From JADJPL01 sp964607915 (GTDB taxonomy: Bacteria; Bacteroidota; Bacteroidia; Chitinophagales; Saprospiraceae): a DNA stretch of 15,517 bases. Location: assembly GCA_964607915.1 (NCBI GenBank), contig CAZSMU010000086.1, positions 1-15,517 on the forward strand, written 5' to 3'. The translations under genes and the position numbers were made by a program. The notes under the pieces are model-generated. The model did not search any database, was not told the DNA's origin, and worked only from the letters and a program-made list of their open reading frames with translations. This document shows, piece after piece, positions 15,193 to 15,517 of the stretch (the stretch's first letter is position 1; every line of letters begins with the position of its first letter).

Positions 15193-15303
15193 TTGCGAAG
15201 GGGCAGCAAGGGGTTAAAAAGTCCCTTTTTTCCCTTCTCGCCGATTCCCTTCGCAACACGTCTAAAGGAAAGAATCCCTGTTTTTACCTTCAAAAGCGAT
15301 TGT
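15189..15303 (+). repeat. Leader repeat, copy B, with an 11-bp hairpin (upstream of the Rpn-like gene)
   Basis: It shares with 4966-5118, in the same order: tttgttgcga (15189-15198), aggggttaaaa (15209-15219), ccttttttcccttc (15224-15237) and gtttttaccttcaaa (15280-15294), then 9 nt to ATG. gttgcgaaggg (15192-15202) pairs perfectly with cccttcgcaac (15247-15257). The innermost loop carries the pyrimidine block. Confidence 0.6.
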
Positions 15304-15517
15304 ATGGCGCTGCAAGACAAGTACATAAACCCCTTTACGGATTTTGGCTTCAAGAAACTTTTCGACACCGCCGAAATTGCGCGGTTCAACCGGGAGGACA
15401 GGGATAGGTACGAAGAAAGCCTGAAATATTACCGGGACCTGAAAAACGTAGTGGATACTTCATTCGAAGAAGGTAAAGCAGAGGGTAAAGCGGAGGGTAA
15501 AGCGGAGATTGCCCGTC
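15304..15517 (+). CDS. Rpn / PD-(D/E)XK transposase-family gene with internal in-frame deletion, cut by the right edge
   Basis: ATG at 15304, open to the edge (71 codons). Residues 1-20, MALQDKYINPFTDFGFKKLF, match the highly conserved start of the Bacteroidetes PD-(D/E)XK nuclease family transposases. Residues 18-53, KLFDTAEIARF...YEESLKYYRDLKNVVDTS, match the segment that normally sits some 200 or more residues later in the same family, where it follows another 'KLF'. The whole nuclease core with its catalytic Asp/Glu/Lys is therefore missing, and the join lies at the KLF shared by both places. The frame is intact, and a promoter and leader precede it. The C-terminal tail is a Gly-Lys-Ala-Glu repeat, probably helical, continuing beyond the window. 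It may be a decayed copy or a stand-alone C-terminal protein; family identity is from recalled sequence patterns. Confidence 0.7.
   Translation, partial: MALQDKYINPFTDFGFKKLFDTAEIARFNREDRDRYEESLKYYRDLKNVVDTSFEEGKAEGKAEGKAEIAR
15472..15507 (+). repeat. Three tandem 12-bp units in frame, encoding GKAE
   Basis: ggtaaagcagag (15472-15483) is followed by two copies of ggtaaagcggag (15484-15495, 15496-15507). Each adds the tetrapeptide Gly-Lys-Ala-Glu to the tail of the Rpn-like protein. Unit number could change by slippage without breaking the frame. Confidence 0.85.

Noticed and set aside
1..15517. CRISPR arrays, tRNA, rRNA or insertion-sequence termini
   Set aside because: No regularly spaced repeats, cloverleaf-like segments, ribosomal RNA sequence or IS-type terminal inverted repeats were seen when reading both strands.

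Overview
The window looks like a high-GC member of the Bacteroidota, most likely a Saprospiria-type marine or sludge bacterium. Three things point there. The first gene encodes a hybrid two-component system of the one-polypeptide Bacteroidetes type. Promoter candidates follow the Bacteroidetes pattern TTG-N(about 20)-TAnnTTTG, with A/T-rich leaders and no strong Shine-Dalgarno sequences. A PD-(D/E)XK/Rpn 'transposase' family of the kind abundant in Saprospiria genomes is present. The taxon is an inference from gene families, not from a marker gene comparison.

Layout. 1-298 (-): start of a secreted protein that runs off the left edge. 299-592: divergent intergenic region. 593-4588 (+): 1331-aa hybrid sensor kinase/response regulator/AraC regulator. 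4589-5118: 530-bp intergenic region with a consensus-like promoter, a stable compound hairpin and a leader repeat. 5119-10701 (+): 1860-aa alpha-2-macroglobulin family lipoprotein with an intact CLEQ thioester motif. 10715-10747: perfect 14-bp-stem terminator between convergent genes. 10750-11859 (-): secreted GH18 chitinase-like enzyme. 11961-13304 (+): ffh, the SRP54 GTPase. 13335-14852 (-): subtilase with four N-terminal membrane helices. 14853-15303: intergenic, with fragments of the same leader repeat and a 10-N scaffold gap. 15304 to the right edge (+): an Rpn/PD-(D/E)XK transposase-family gene from which the whole nuclease core appears to have been deleted in frame.

Most genes are single transcription units in alternating orientation; no long operon is visible. 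Apart from the housekeeping ffh, the theme is envelope and extracellular biology: a periplasmic-sensing regulator, a protease-trapping lipoprotein, a membrane-tethered protease, and a chitinase.

Two things are least ordinary. (1) The alpha-2-macroglobulin gene and the Rpn-like gene, about 10 kb apart and unrelated in product, share a transcribed-leader sequence. It has a conserved 5' end, a conserved pyrimidine block, a 5' hairpin with one covarying base pair, and an identical 3' end at identical distance from ATG. Hairpin arms of the same family recur as the terminator at 10715-10747, and a partial copy lies beside the subtilase promoter. (2) The Rpn-like gene is reduced to its first about 20 codons joined to its C-terminal segment, with promoter and leader kept. 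It resembles a stand-alone version of the short C-terminal Rpn product reported to inhibit the full-length nuclease.
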